The translations under genes and the position numbers were made by a program. The notes under the pieces are model-generated. The model searched no databases. It had not been told where the DNA came from and saw only the letters and a program-made list of their open reading frames with translations. From assembly GCA_938024995.1 (NCBI GenBank), contig CALJDU010000010.1, positions 1 through 64,000 on the forward strand: 64,000 nt of DNA. Direction: 5' to 3'. This document shows, piece by piece, positions 38,226 through 47,422 of this stretch (position 1 is its first letter; every line of letters begins with the position of its first letter). Origin of the DNA: an uncultured bacterium (GTDB lineage Bacteria > Myxococcota_A > Polyangia > Polyangiales > Houyiibacteriaceae).

Positions 38226-39317
38226 ATGAACTTCTCCCTGCTGAGCGTATCCCTCCTCGCCCTCTTCCTGTGCTCCGGGTGCAAGGTGTTCGATCCCTCG
38301 CTCGTCGAGGGCGGAGCCACGGGCCTGGGTTGCGGGGACGATGGAAGCGCCACCCCGCCGCCTCGCCCGATGGTGGAGGAAGGCGAGGGAGCCGAAGTGG
38401 TCTTCGGTTTGAAGGAGTTCCGGCTCGATCAGAGCGGAGACCTCTGGCGCACGATCGGGTTCGATCTCGACAACATCTGCTCCAACCCGCCCGATCCGAT
38501 CGTGGAGTGCGTCCCGAAGCGCTTCCCCGCCGCGCAACCTCAAGCGGACGGCGACCGCGGAACCGACAACGCGTTCGGGGCGTCGCTCTACCCTCTCGTC
38601 AAGCTCGCGTTGCCTGACCTGGAAGCTGTCTCTCGCCAGTCCGCCGAAGACGGCGTCGGTGTCGTGACCCTTCGCGTCCGTGGTTGGAACGGGACGCCAG
38701 ACGACAATCGGGTCGAGGTCGCGGTCTCCCAGAGCGTCGACGGCACCGTCGGCACCGGCGACACCCCGCCTGGCGTCTCGGTGGTCGACTTTGAGCTCCG
38801 CAACACCGACGACGGCGAGCTCGCGCCCACTCCTGCGTGGGACGGTCGTGACTGGTTTTGGCTTCGCGAAGAATCTTTTTTCATGGGCGACACCGACCGT
38901 CCGCGCATCGTCGACGACAACGCCTACGTCGCGAATGGTGAGCTGGTCGTTCGCCTCCCCGACCGCGTCGCGATCAACTTCAGCGGCCCGGAGAACGGCG
39001 TCTCCATTCGTCTCACCGACGCGACGATCGTTGCCAACATTACCGAGGGGGCAGGGTTCCCGGTCACGATCGCGGGCCGCTGGGGCGTCTTGGATCTCCT
39101 TGAGGTCGCCGCTTCGGTAGGGATCTGCGAAGGCTCCACTGAGTACGATCTTTACCTGCGCCAGCTTGAGTCGATCGCTGACATTCGCAGCACCCCAGGC
39201 ACTGGGGGCGAAGGCGTCGAGTGCGATGCGCTGAGCTTCGGAATCACGTTCAACGGCTACCCCATTCGGATCGCCGGGACCTCGGAGGGGCGCCCTGTCC
39301 CGAACGCCTGCGAGTGA
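38226..39317 (+). CDS. Lipoprotein of unknown function
   Basis: A 363-residue predicted lipoprotein from the chosen ATG at 38226 (an ATG at 38157 overlaps the lectin gene). Signal peptide FSLLSVSLLALFLCSGC, then an acidic linker and a beta-rich mature domain with four conserved-looking cysteines in DNICSNPPDPIVEC and ending PVPNACE. Many short hydrophobic strands and Asp loops suggest an extended beta structure. No named family was recognised. It follows the lectin lipoprotein closely on the same strand and may be co-transcribed. Confidence 0.75.
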   Translation: MNFSLLSVSLLALFLCSGCKVFDPSLVEGGATGLGCGDDGSATPPPRPMVEEGEGAEVVFGLKEFRLDQSGDLWRTIGFDLDNICSNPPDPIVECVPKRFPAAQPQADGDRGTDNAFGASLYPLVKLALPDLEAVSRQSAEDGVGVVTLRVRGWNGTPDDNRVEVAVSQSVDGTVGTGDTPPGVSVVDFELRNTDDGELAPTPAWDGRDWFWLREESFFMGDTDRPRIVDDNAYVANGELVVRLPDRVAINFSGPENGVSIRLTDATIVANITEGAGFPVTIAGRWGVLDLLEVAASVGICEGSTEYDLYLRQLESIADIRSTPGTGGEGVECDALSFGITFNGYPIRIAGTSEGRPVPNACE

Positions 39318-39381
39318 GCGCCGCCCGCCAGACGCCGCCAAGAACGCGCTGTACGCCACGTGTGATAGCGTGCGCTCGCCG

Positions 39382-39939
39382 ATGAACGTTTTTCAAAGCG
39401 CGCGGTGCCGAGCGCGCACCCTGCTGAACGACAACGCTGGGCTCTCCTCCGTGGAGTACGTGATCCTCTTCATCTTCATCACGGTGGTCGCTCTCGGGCT
39501 GTGGTCGCTCTTCGGGACGCGGCTGACCGACGCGGTGGTGGACGCGACCGAGGAGATGCCCGACGGCGAATCCGCCCGCGCAGGTTCCGGCGGCGCCGCC
39601 TCGATGAGCGGGATGAGCTCATCCATGGGCTCGTCGATGCGCAGCTCGATGATGTCGCCGCCGTCTCAGATGCGGGTCGCGACGAGCACGCGCAACAATG
39701 ACGATCCCGCCCGAACCGGATCGACCAGCAAGATCGCGCCTCGAATGATCAACTCTTCGGTCATGCGCGGCTCCGGCTCCATCTCGAAAATGAGAGGCCA
39801 CGTCCGGTTCGACGAGAGCGGCAACATTGTTGAGGACGAGGAGACGAGCTTCGGCCCGTTCATGATCGCGTTCGTCGCGATCGGGCTCATCCTGGCCGGC
39901 GGGATCACGGCATACAAACGCGGCAAGGGTAAGGGCTAG
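39382..39939 (+). CDS. Flp-pilin-like protein with a second C-terminal helix
   Basis: A 185-residue protein. After a short basic N-terminus comes [20 protein letters not shown], with the Glu-Tyr pair two residues into a hydrophobic helix, as in Flp/Tad-type pilins. Unlike short Flp pilins it continues through a Ser/Met-rich linker ([18 protein letters not shown]) and a basic region to a second hydrophobic helix ([19 protein letters not shown]) and a KRGKGKG tail. A GTG at 39370 is an alternative start. No other Tad gene is nearby, so a pilus function is tentative. Confidence 0.6.
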   Translation: MNVFQSARCRARTLLNDNAGLSSVEYVILFIFITVVALGLWSLFGTRLTDAVVDATEEMPDGESARAGSGGAASMSGMSSSMGSSMRSSMMSPPSQMRVATSTRNNDDPARTGSTSKIAPRMINSSVMRGSGSISKMRGHVRFDESGNIVEDEETSFGPFMIAFVAIGLILAGGITAYKRGKGKG

Positions 39940-39994
39940 AGCGCAGACGCTCGCTTTGGTTTCTTTGTCTCGCGGGAGCTTCTACTCTTGCGCC

Positions 39995-41188
39995 GTGGAC
40001 AACAGCTTTCTCGCACACCTCGACAACGAGACAGAAGCGCTTCGCGCGCAGGGCCTCTTCAAGGAAGAGCGCGTCATCACCTCGCAGCAGCAAGCCGCGA
40101 TCGAGGTTGTCGGTGGCAAGCAGGTAATCAACCTCTGCGCCAACAACTACCTCGGGCTCGCCAACCACCCTGCGTTGATCGCGGCGAGCCGAGACGCCGC
40201 GGAGCGACACGGGTTCGGAATGGCATCGGTCCGGTTCATCTGCGGAACGCTCGATGTGCACAAGGAGCTCGAAGCGCGGGTCTCCGACTTCCTCGGGACC
40301 GAGGACACGATCCTTTACTCCAGCTGCTTTGACGCCAACGGCGGGCTCTTCGAGACCCTGCTCGGCAAAGAGGACGCGATCATCAGCGACTCGCTCAACC
40401 ACGCCTCGATCATCGACGGGGTCCGGCTGTGCAAGGCCGCGCGCTATCGCTATCGCAACAACGACATGGCCGACCTGCGCGAGAAACTCGTCGAGGCGAA
40501 AGACGCGCGCTTCAAGATCATCGCGACCGACGCGGTCTTCTCGATGGACGGTTTTTACGCGGACCTGCCGACCATCTGTGACCTCGCCGATGAGCACGGG
40601 GCCCTCGTGATGATGGACGACTGTCACGGCGTTGGCTTCGTCGGCGAACGCGGTCGGGGCACGCATGAGAAGACCGGCGCGTGGGGGCGCGTCGACATCA
40701 TCACCGGGACGCTCGGAAAAGCCCTCGGGGGCGCGAGCGGCGGGTACACCAGCGGACGCAAAGAGGTCATCGCGTGGCTCCGGCAGCGCAGCCGCCCGTA
40801 CCTCTTCAGCAACACGCTCGCCCCGGTCATCGCGGCGACCTCCATCGCGGTCCTTGATCTCTTGGAGAAGGAAGGCGCGGAGCTCCGCGCGAAGCTCTGG
40901 CGAAACGCCGCGCACTTCCGCGAGAAGATGAGCGCGCTCGGGTTCTCGCTCTTGCCTGGAGACCACGCGATCATCCCCGTCATGCTCGGCGACGCGAAGG
41001 TCGCGAGCGAGATGTCGAACCGCCTGCTCGATGAAGGCATCTACGTGGTGGGCTTCAGCTTCCCGGTCGTGCCGCGCGGACAAGCGCGCATCCGAACCCA
41101 GATGTCGGCGGCGCTGGAGATCGAGCACCTCGACCTCGCGATCGCGGCGTTCGAGAAAGTCGGGCGCGAAATGGGCGTCATCTCGTGA
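39995..41188 (+). CDS. kbl: Glycine C-acetyltransferase (2-amino-3-ketobutyrate CoA ligase)
   Basis: A 397-residue PLP enzyme that splits 2-amino-3-oxobutyrate with CoA to glycine and acetyl-CoA, the second step of threonine degradation. It shows [33 protein letters not shown], the HGVGFVGE region, and the PLP Lys in [16 protein letters not shown] chose the GTG at 39995 because homology begins there; the open frame upstream adds 13 unlikely residues. The length matches the E. coli enzyme. Followed by tdh. Confidence 0.95.
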   Translation: MDNSFLAHLDNETEALRAQGLFKEERVITSQQQAAIEVVGGKQVINLCANNYLGLANHPALIAASRDAAERHGFGMASVRFICGTLDVHKELEARVSDFLGTEDTILYSSCFDANGGLFETLLGKEDAIISDSLNHASIIDGVRLCKAARYRYRNNDMADLREKLVEAKDARFKIIATDAVFSMDGFYADLPTICDLADEHGALVMMDDCHGVGFVGERGRGTHEKTGAWGRVDIITGTLGKALGGASGGYTSGRKEVIAWLRQRSRPYLFSNTLAPVIAATSIAVLDLLEKEGAELRAKLWRNAAHFREKMSALGFSLLPGDHAIIPVMLGDAKVASEMSNRLLDEGIYVVGFSFPVVPRGQARIRTQMSAALEIEHLDLAIAAFEKVGREMGVIS

Positions 41189-41208
41189 GCGCGCCTCTCC
41201 CGAGCGCG

Positions 41209-42231
41209 ATGCGCGCCCTCGTCAAAGCGGAGCGCAAGGAAGGGATCTGGCTGCGCGAACAACCGGTCCCGGAGATCGGTCCAAACGACCTCCTCGTGAA
41301 GATCAAGAAGACCGCGATCTGCGGGACCGACATCCACATCTACAACTGGGACGATTGGTCGCAGCGCACCGTGCCGGTCCCGATGACCGTGGGCCATGAG
41401 TTCATGGGCGAAGTCGCGGTCGTTGGCACGCACGTCCGCGGCTTCAAGGTCGGTGATCGCGTATCGGGCGAAGGGCACGTCACGTGCGGCCACTGTCGAA
41501 ACTGCCGCGCAGGCAAACGGCATCTCTGCCGCAACACAGTCGGCATCGGCGTCACGCGGAGCGGTGCGTTCGCGGAGTATCTCTCGCTCCCCGCGGTCAA
41601 CGCCTTCCGGCTCCCCGCGAGCATCCCGGACGAGATCGCGGCCTTCCTGGATCCCCTCGGGAACGCGGTCCACACCGCGCTCAGCTTCGACCTGGTCGGC
41701 GAAGATGTCTTGATCACTGGCGCGGGACCGATCGGGTGCATGGCCGCGGCGATCTGTAAGCACGTCGGCGCGCGGTACGTCGTCGTCACGGACGTGAACG
41801 AGTACCGCCTCGACCTCGCGCGCAAGATGGGCGCGACCCTCGCGATCAACGTCACCGAAGAGACCATCGCCGGGACCATGAAGACCCTCGGGATGACCGA
41901 AGGCTTCGACGTCGCGCTCGAGATGAGTGGAAACGGAAGCGCGTTCCGTGACCTCCTCGCGAACATGAACCACGGTGGTCGCGTCGCGATCCTGGGCATC
42001 CCGCCCAACGACGTCTCGATCGATTGGGATCAGGTCATCTTCAAGGGCTTGATGCTCAAAGGCGTCTACGGCCGCGAGATGTTCGAGACCTGGTACAAGA
42101 TGGCGAGCATGCTCCAGAGCGGTCTCGACGTGACGCCGATGCTGACCCACCAATTTCCGGTGCAGGACTTCCAGCAGGGCTTCGACATCATGCGCTCTGG
42201 TAAATCTGGAAAGGTCGTCCTGAGTTGGTGA
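41209..42231 (+). CDS. tdh: L-threonine 3-dehydrogenase
   Basis: A 340-residue zinc alcohol-dehydrogenase-type enzyme that oxidises threonine to 2-amino-3-oxobutyrate with NAD. It is close to E. coli Tdh along its whole length. The catalytic-zinc Cys lies in [17 protein letters not shown], the structural-zinc cysteines in [15 protein letters not shown], and the NAD fold in [22 protein letters not shown] at 41185 that overlaps the kbl stop would add eight residues; homology favours the ATG at 41209. With kbl it forms the standard threonine-to-glycine pair. Confidence 0.95.
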   Translation: MRALVKAERKEGIWLREQPVPEIGPNDLLVKIKKTAICGTDIHIYNWDDWSQRTVPVPMTVGHEFMGEVAVVGTHVRGFKVGDRVSGEGHVTCGHCRNCRAGKRHLCRNTVGIGVTRSGAFAEYLSLPAVNAFRLPASIPDEIAAFLDPLGNAVHTALSFDLVGEDVLITGAGPIGCMAAAICKHVGARYVVVTDVNEYRLDLARKMGATLAINVTEETIAGTMKTLGMTEGFDVALEMSGNGSAFRDLLANMNHGGRVAILGIPPNDVSIDWDQVIFKGLMLKGVYGREMFETWYKMASMLQSGLDVTPMLTHQFPVQDFQQGFDIMRSGKSGKVVLSW

Positions 42232-42367
42232 TCCAAGCCGCGCGCGACCGAAGGAAAGCCCAACGGGCGACCCTAGGCCGACATGGCGATCACGCTCACC
42301 GACAAAACTGAACGTTCACCTCCTTCCGGTCGATGGTCACGCGAGAGGCGCGATTTACCTTGATCAC

Positions 42368-42829
42368 GTGGAGCTGATTCAGACCTTTCAAGACGACTGC
42401 GCGACGTTCGGGTCGTTCGGGCGCGTCAACCTCCTCCACTTCACCCACGACGTTCGTGAGGCGCACGTGGCGGCGGCCAACAAGCTCGTGATGGCGAACC
42501 CGACGCACGCCTACTTCGCGATCATCGGCGAAAACGCGAACCCGCCTAACGACTCGCAACGAAAGCGCTTGATGGAGCCGTTCGCTACGGTCGAATGTCC
42601 GGTCGCCGCGATCGTCTTCCTTCAGTCTGGGTTTCGAAGCGCGGTCGCGCGGTCGGTCATCACCGCGATGGTGCGGGTCGGGCGGATCTCGTTTCCGATG
42701 AAGCCGTGCGCCACGATCTCAGATGGCGTGGAGGCGATCCAAGATCGCATCGGACAAACGCCCGGTCTACTGGACACGACGGAGCACCTGATCCGCGATC
42801 AGGTTCAGCTGTTTCGACACGCCGTTTAG
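42368..42829 (+). CDS. Conserved-looking protein of unknown function
   Basis: A 153-residue soluble protein from a GTG at 42368, with no signal peptide. It alternates strands and helices: VNLLHFTHDVREAHVAAANKL, HAYFAIIGENA, PVAAIVFLQSGFRSAVARSVI. It resembles small STAS/SpoIIAA-like proteins of myxobacteria in outline only. Its stop overlaps the stop of the convergent membrane-protein gene by two bases. The function is unknown. Confidence 0.65.
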   Translation: MELIQTFQDDCATFGSFGRVNLLHFTHDVREAHVAAANKLVMANPTHAYFAIIGENANPPNDSQRKRLMEPFATVECPVAAIVFLQSGFRSAVARSVITAMVRVGRISFPMKPCATISDGVEAIQDRIGQTPGLLDTTEHLIRDQVQLFRHAV

Positions 42830-44286
42830 GCGCGCGACTCTCGCGACGAGACCATCGCGCCCAACGCCAACGAGACGACGAGCGCGAGCCCGAAGCTAAC
42901 GGCCGAGACCACCACCACCGCGGTCATGTAGTTCCCCAGCTCCGGCCACCAAACGTACGTGTACTGCGGGAGCATCCCCGCGGTCGCCCCGATCGCACCG
43001 CCCGCGGCATGGGCGAGGAGCTGACCACGTCCCGACCGCTCCGTGAACACCGCGACGTCGATCGTGTCCGAGAGCGCACCTGGTGGCTCAAACGCAGGGG
43101 GGACAGGAACGCGCTCCTCCGCCATCGCGGCCAGCGTCGAGGCATCGACGATCGTGAACGCGACCGAGCCCAAGAGCACGGTCGTCCCCGGGCTGAGCAG
43201 TGACCCTTTGGCCGCGAGCCGAACCTCGTCATCGCTCTTGACCCAGACCTCCGACTTCGTGACCGCGCCGTCGCGATGATGCTCAAACGCGACCGCGTCG
43301 CCCCGGCGGTCTCGCAGCCCGTTCGTCGAGAGGCCGGGGATCTGGTTCAGGTGCTCGATCTCAGCGAGGCGCGCGCTCGAGAACGACGCGTTGAGTCGGC
43401 GGTAACCGTCGACGTCATCCGCCGAGCGCCAAACGATAGAGAGCGTCTCCGCGGAGCTCCTTCGCGCCAGGCTCGCGAGCGCGCCCAGCAAGGCGAAGAG
43501 CAACGCGAACGCGAAGACCAACGGGACCGCCCAAGGATGCATCCGCGTCGTGAGCGAGATCTTCTCGTTACCGAGCGTGACCTCGACCCGCCGTTCCTCG
43601 CTATCGCTCGCCCACCAGTAAGGCGCCGTCGCGCAGAGGCGGCCGCTGGTGCGGGTCAGCTCGAAACCGTTCAGCCACATCCCATCGTCATCGTCGAGGA
43701 GGCTGCGGACGCAGGTCTGCGTCCCGGCGCGAACGACCCCCAAGTCGGCGTACGCGGGCATGTGAATCATGAGCGTCTCGCTGACGATCTCTTCCGAGAA
43801 CTGCCGGGCGACGAAGGTACAGACCACGCGCGCGGTGATCGCGTGATGTCCCGGCGGGAGGGCGAGCTTGAGCGTCGCTTGCTCATCCATCACGGTGGAC
43901 TCCACATCAATCGACTCTCCGCCCAGGAGATAGCGACACGTGGTCTCTTCGTGCAGCCCGCCGTCCCGACTGGTGGTCGCCTCGACGACGACCTCGCCGC
44001 GGACGCCGTCGATCGTGGGGCGAAAGCGAATGAACGCGAAGCGACGGTTTTGCACTCGGCGCCACGCGCTCGCGCTGGGCAGATTCCGCGCGCGTTGAGG
44101 CGGCGTCAGCTTCGCCGGCGCTCTTGGCCGCGGGCCGGTGTATCCGAAGTTTCGATCTCGCGCTTCCCGCCACGCTCGCTGCGCCGCTTGAACGCGCTCA
44201 AGCGTAGGCGGGTCCGCGCAGACCTTCGAGGAAGGCATGATCAGCGTCAGACAAACAAACGCGAAGAGCAGCGAGACGACCTTCAC
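42826..44286 (-). CDS. Exported membrane protein of unknown function
   Basis: The product is about 486 residues with a signal peptide (VSLLFAFVCLTLIMPSSKVCA). The periplasmic part has paired cysteines (TTCRYLL, ARVVCTF, TQTCVRSLL, GRLCATA) and strand-rich spacing. A helix at PWAVPLVFAFALLFALLGAL is followed by a cytosolic domain with the strand pattern SLLSPGTTVLLGSVAFTIVD, reminiscent of FHA-like folds, and two C-terminal helices. The open frame extends upstream into a palindromic repeat (to 44496), which is not a credible start. I chose the GTG at 44286; a GTG at 44310 is possible. Confidence 0.65.
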   Translation of the reverse strand: MKVVSLLFAFVCLTLIMPSSKVCADPPTLERVQAAQRAWREARDRNFGYTGPRPRAPAKLTPPQRARNLPSASAWRRVQNRRFAFIRFRPTIDGVRGEVVVEATTSRDGGLHEETTCRYLLGGESIDVESTVMDEQATLKLALPPGHHAITARVVCTFVARQFSEEIVSETLMIHMPAYADLGVVRAGTQTCVRSLLDDDDGMWLNGFELTRTSGRLCATAPYWWASDSEERRVEVTLGNEKISLTTRMHPWAVPLVFAFALLFALLGALASLARRSSAETLSIVWRSADDVDGYRRLNASFSSARLAEIEHLNQIPGLSTNGLRDRRGDAVAFEHHRDGAVTKSEVWVKSDDEVRLAAKGSLLSPGTTVLLGSVAFTIVDASTLAAMAEERVPVPPAFEPPGALSDTIDVAVFTERSGRGQLLAHAAGGAIGATAGMLPQYTYVWWPELGNYMTAVVVVSAVSFGLALVVSLALGAMVSSRESRA

Positions 44287-44416
44287 CCTCGGAAGTATAC
44301 GCGGTCTCACAAGCAATGACCGACCGTCGCGAGCGTAGGAGAACTCCAGCGTAGGCCTGGTACTCTCAGGCTTCGCGAGAACATCACCGCGCCTCGCACC
44401 GCGAGTCGCCGTTATC

Positions 44417-44494
44417 GTTTCCGCACAGGCGCTCAGGCGCGGGTTCCGGAGCGAAGCGGAGAACTCGCGGCGATGGCGCCGCAGGTGCGGAAAC
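44417..44494. repeat. 78-bp palindromic element, single copy in a divergent promoter region
   Basis: A 78-base element from GTTTCCGCAC to GTGCGGAAAC, with inner arms GGCGC/GCGCC and CGCGGGTTC/GAACTCGCG (one G-T pair), giving a long hairpin. It is nearly identical to the copy at 23844-23921, including nine bases before it (GCCGTTATC). It sits in the gap between two divergent genes and ends 28 bases before the ATG of the cysteine-rich lipoprotein at 44523. It could affect transcription or the mRNA leader of that gene. Confidence 0.92.
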
Positions 44495-44522
44495 AAAAAA
44501 TATCGCTCTTGGAGGAGAACTT

Positions 44523-46094
44523 ATGCGTCGGAACTTAGTCATGTGTGGGCTCGTCGCCCTGGCGTTCGTGATCGGATGTGGAGACGACGACGACGGCGGG
44601 GGTGACGCCAGCGCGGATGGCGGATGCGCAACGGACATCGACTGTCCGGGCGAGACCATCTGCGTCAGCGGCATGTGCGTCCGCCCGAGCGACCCCTGCG
44701 CAACGATCGATTGCGGCGAAGGCTTCATCTGTGTGGACGGTTCGTGCATGCGTCCGCCCGCCGAGTGCCTCGACGACGACGACTGCGGCGCCGGGCAAAC
44801 GTGTGACGCGGGTCGGTGTGTCTCCGAGATGAGCGGCTGCACAGACGACGGCGGCTGCATGGAAGGCGAGCGCTGCCTCGACGGGACGTGTATCGAGGAG
44901 CCCACCTCGGGCTGCCGCGAGAACGCCGACTGCGAAGGCTCCCAAATCTGCCTGAGCATGGTGTGCGTCGAGCGAGGGTCGGACTGCACCGACGTGCCTT
45001 GCGAAGAGCCCGGTCAGCTGTGCATCGACGGTGCCTGCGTCACGCCTCCCGAGTGCGCCGCCGACGCGGACTGCGATGACGGGCTCGTCTGCGCCGCCGG
45101 GATGTGCGTCGCTGCGCCGGACCCCGACTGCCGCGCCGACGACGACTGCGACGGTGACCTGGTGTGCCTCGCCGGTCGGTGTGTCGATCCCGCGCCCGAG
45201 TGCCGCACGGACGAGGATTGCCCGGACGGCGGAGCGTGTGTCGCGGGGATGTGCCGACGCGAGACCCCCGAGTGCCGCGCCGACGCGGACTGCGAAGACG
45301 GCCGCTGCATCGAGAACATGTGCGTTCCGGACGATTCGCGCTGTCGCCGCGACGCGGACTGCCCCGATGGCGCGGTCTGCGTCGAGAACCGATGCGTCCG
45401 AGAGGAGCCCAGCTGCCGACGCGACGCCGACTGCGAAGGCGACCTTATCTGCGTCGACGAGACCTGCGTTGAACCCGCGCCCGAGTGCCGAACGAGCCGC
45501 GACTGCCCAGACGGTGAGCTCTGCGTCGAGAACCGCTGCACCCGAGACGTGCCGACGCGTTGCGAACGCAACGGTGACTGCGTCGCCGGCCAGGTCTGTA
45601 ACGACGGAGTCTGCGAGGGGGTGGAGTGTCGCGTGAACACAGATTGCCCGCCGCCTTCCTTCTGCATCGACATGAGCTGCGTCGCCGCGTGCCGCAGCGA
45701 CTTCGACTGCCCGGACGGATCATCCTGCACCCGCGGCGTGTGCGAAGAGGGCGACGCGCCGGAGTGCACGACGGACCGCGACTGCAGCGCGTTCGGCGAG
45801 CGATGCGTCGATGGAAGCTGCGTGGGCTTCGGTCCAACTCGGTGTCGCACAAACGATGATTGTGGCGATGGGCAGATCTGCAACGCGCTCACGATGTTGT
45901 GCATCGACGATCCATGCGCCGACATGCCGGACGCGCCGGTCTGTGGGTCGGACGGCGTGACCTACCGCAATGAGTGCGCCGCGACGCTCGCGCGGGTTCG
46001 CCCGATCAACCGAGGCGCGTGCCGCGAGTGCCGCCGCGACCGAGACTGCAGGGACGGCGAGTCCTGCAACGACGATGGTCTCTGTACACGCTGA
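44523..46094 (+). CDS. Cysteine-rich lipoprotein with a Kazal-type inhibitor domain
   Basis: A 523-residue predicted lipoprotein behind a strong GGAGGAG site. Signal peptide MCGLVALAFVIGC; the lipidated Cys is followed by GDDDDGGG. Residues 30-455 are some fifteen repeats of the form CRxDxDCxxGxxCxxxxC, typical of myxobacterial cysteine-rich lipoproteins. Residues about 464-500 match the Kazal protease-inhibitor pattern: PCADMPDAPVCGSDGVTY, then RNECAATLA and a final GAC. A last cysteine repeat follows. Inhibition of prey, host or self proteases is inference from the domain. The gene has a 78-bp palindrome directly upstream. Confidence 0.88.
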   Translation: MRRNLVMCGLVALAFVIGCGDDDDGGGDASADGGCATDIDCPGETICVSGMCVRPSDPCATIDCGEGFICVDGSCMRPPAECLDDDDCGAGQTCDAGRCVSEMSGCTDDGGCMEGERCLDGTCIEEPTSGCRENADCEGSQICLSMVCVERGSDCTDVPCEEPGQLCIDGACVTPPECAADADCDDGLVCAAGMCVAAPDPDCRADDDCDGDLVCLAGRCVDPAPECRTDEDCPDGGACVAGMCRRETPECRADADCEDGRCIENMCVPDDSRCRRDADCPDGAVCVENRCVREEPSCRRDADCEGDLICVDETCVEPAPECRTSRDCPDGELCVENRCTRDVPTRCERNGDCVAGQVCNDGVCEGVECRVNTDCPPPSFCIDMSCVAACRSDFDCPDGSSCTRGVCEEGDAPECTTDRDCSAFGERCVDGSCVGFGPTRCRTNDDCGDGQICNALTMLCIDDPCADMPDAPVCGSDGVTYRNECAATLARVRPINRGACRECRRDRDCRDGESCNDDGLCTR

Positions 46095-46100
46095 CCATCC

Positions 46101-46133
46101 GCGAAGAGAAGCCGCGCGATCGCTTCTCTTCGC
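46101..46133. terminator. Hairpin between convergent genes
   Basis: A perfect 12-base stem (GCGAAGAGAAGC at 46101-46112 and GCTTCTCTTCGC at 46122-46133) closes a nine-base loop. It sits in the 45-base gap between the stops of the Kazal lipoprotein and the convergent methyltransferase. There is no T run, so it may be a bidirectional hairpin terminator or an mRNA 3'-end stabiliser. Confidence 0.6.
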
Positions 46134-46139
46134 ACCGGC

Positions 46140-46757
46140 TCACGGTTTCCGCGCGATCATGAACGCAGTGGTCGCGTTGGTGGCCACGTCAGGCTCCTGA
46201 ATGTCCGCGAACCCCGCGGCATGGATCTCCGCGCGCAAGGTCTTCTTCGACACGACGGAGACGGACGGCGCCTTTCCGAGCCAGCGCATCATCGCGAGCA
46301 CCGGCGTGTAGGGGACGAAGGACTCACCGAGCACCGCGGTCGATGTCACCAAGAAGCCGCCCGGCGCGAGCAGGCGATACATCTTCTGGAGCGTCGCCGC
46401 GCGGTCGCCGACCAGGTGCAGGATGCTGTAGGCGCAGATACCGCTCACGCTCCCAGGCTCGAGCACGGTGAAGTCTTCAAACGCCCCGACGTGAAACGTG
46501 ACGTTTGAGACCTCTCCCGCCTTTCCACGCGCGATTCGGATCATCTCCTTCGACACATCGAGCCCGTGAAGCTCAGCACCGGTGTCCGCGAGCCGCAGCG
46601 AGAGTGAGCCGGTCCCGCAGCCCACGGAGAGGACCACGTCGTTGGGCGACATCAGCTCGCGCGTGAGCGCGATCTTTCGCTCAAACGACTCCACGTTCGC
46701 GACCGGCTGCTTCGCGTACTTCTCAGCGATCCCATCCCAAAACGTCGCGTCTGCCAT
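46140..46757 (-). CDS. Class I SAM-dependent methyltransferase
   Basis: A 205-residue cytosolic methyltransferase from the ATG at 46757, which follows GGAGAGGTG. The SAM motif I is VVLSVGCGTGSLSLRLAD near residues 41-58, with AELHGLDVSKEMI and FTVLEPGSVSGICAYSILHL downstream. It is similar to UbiE-type small-molecule methyltransferases in outline, but lacks the full quinone signature. The substrate is unknown. Confidence 0.88.
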   Translation of the reverse strand: MADATFWDGIAEKYAKQPVANVESFERKIALTRELMSPNDVVLSVGCGTGSLSLRLADTGAELHGLDVSKEMIRIARGKAGEVSNVTFHVGAFEDFTVLEPGSVSGICAYSILHLVGDRAATLQKMYRLLAPGGFLVTSTAVLGESFVPYTPVLAMMRWLGKAPSVSVVSKKTLRAEIHAAGFADIQEPDVATNATTAFMIARKP

Positions 46758-46839
46758 AGTCACCTCTCCCATCCTGGAGACGAATACGGCCGGCGCGCGG
46801 AAATATGTCAGCGCGACGAACTTTTTCTTCGCGGCTGAC

Positions 46840-47361
46840 TCAGCGCTTCTTCGGTCCGACCAACGTGCGCAAGAGCACCTTCGAGACGACCTCGCGCTTC
46901 GGGTTCTTGAGCAAAACCTCGATCTGGAACTCTTTCCGCTCGCTCGTCTCGATCGGCGGAACGTCGCAGACCGCGGTCAGCGTCCCTCGCGCCTTCTTCA
47001 GGTACTCGATCGACATGCCCGCGACGATGAAGCGGGCGTCATCGGGCAGGGAGTACGCGAGCGCGACGTTCCCGCAGAGCTCCGCGACGTTGAGCTGCGC
47101 GATCGCGTGGATGCAGCGAAGGTGGTTTCGAACGGCGCGGCGGTCCCGCATCTTCACGGTCGCGTGGCCCATCCCGAGCTCGGTCACGACCGCCCCGACC
47201 GTTCCCGTATACGGCGCCATTCGCCCGACCAGCTTGCTGAACGCGACCTTGCCGCCAGGCAGCGCGTGCAGGCGGTCCCACGTATCGCGAATCAAGTTAC
47301 TGTCTCCGTCCATCGACGGGAGCGCGTTCTTCACGAGGTTCTTGATTGGGGTCGTGACCAT
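46840..47361 (-). CDS. DUF4442 hotdog-fold protein
   Basis: A 173-residue protein from the ATG at 47361, behind AAAGG; the open frame to 47490 adds an unlikely Cys-rich stretch. The pattern matches DUF4442, a hotdog-fold thioesterase-like family: ALPGGKVAFSKLVGRMAPY at the N-terminus, HAIAQLNVAELCGNVALAY in the helix, and FIVAGMSIEYLKKARGTLTA. Thioesterase activity is possible but not shown. It diverges from the DUF2891 gene across about 60 bases. Confidence 0.78.
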   Translation of the reverse strand: MVTTPIKNLVKNALPSMDGDSNLIRDTWDRLHALPGGKVAFSKLVGRMAPYTGTVGAVVTELGMGHATVKMRDRRAVRNHLRCIHAIAQLNVAELCGNVALAYSLPDDARFIVAGMSIEYLKKARGTLTAVCDVPPIETSERKEFQIEVLLKNPKREVVSKVLLRTLVGPKKR

Positions 47362-47422
47362 GGTGGACCTTTGCACAGTTCGGCGCCCGGCTGAACGCCC
47401 AAACTCACGCCGAACGAGACCC

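Noticed and set aside
44287..44496. N-terminal extension of the membrane protein ending at 42826
   Set aside because: It translates the 78-bp palindrome; a signal peptide begins only after it.
46805..47422. N-terminal extension of the DUF2891 gene
   Set aside because: It overlaps the divergent DUF4442 gene completely, is basic and motif-free, and DUF2891 homology begins at the ATG at 47423.
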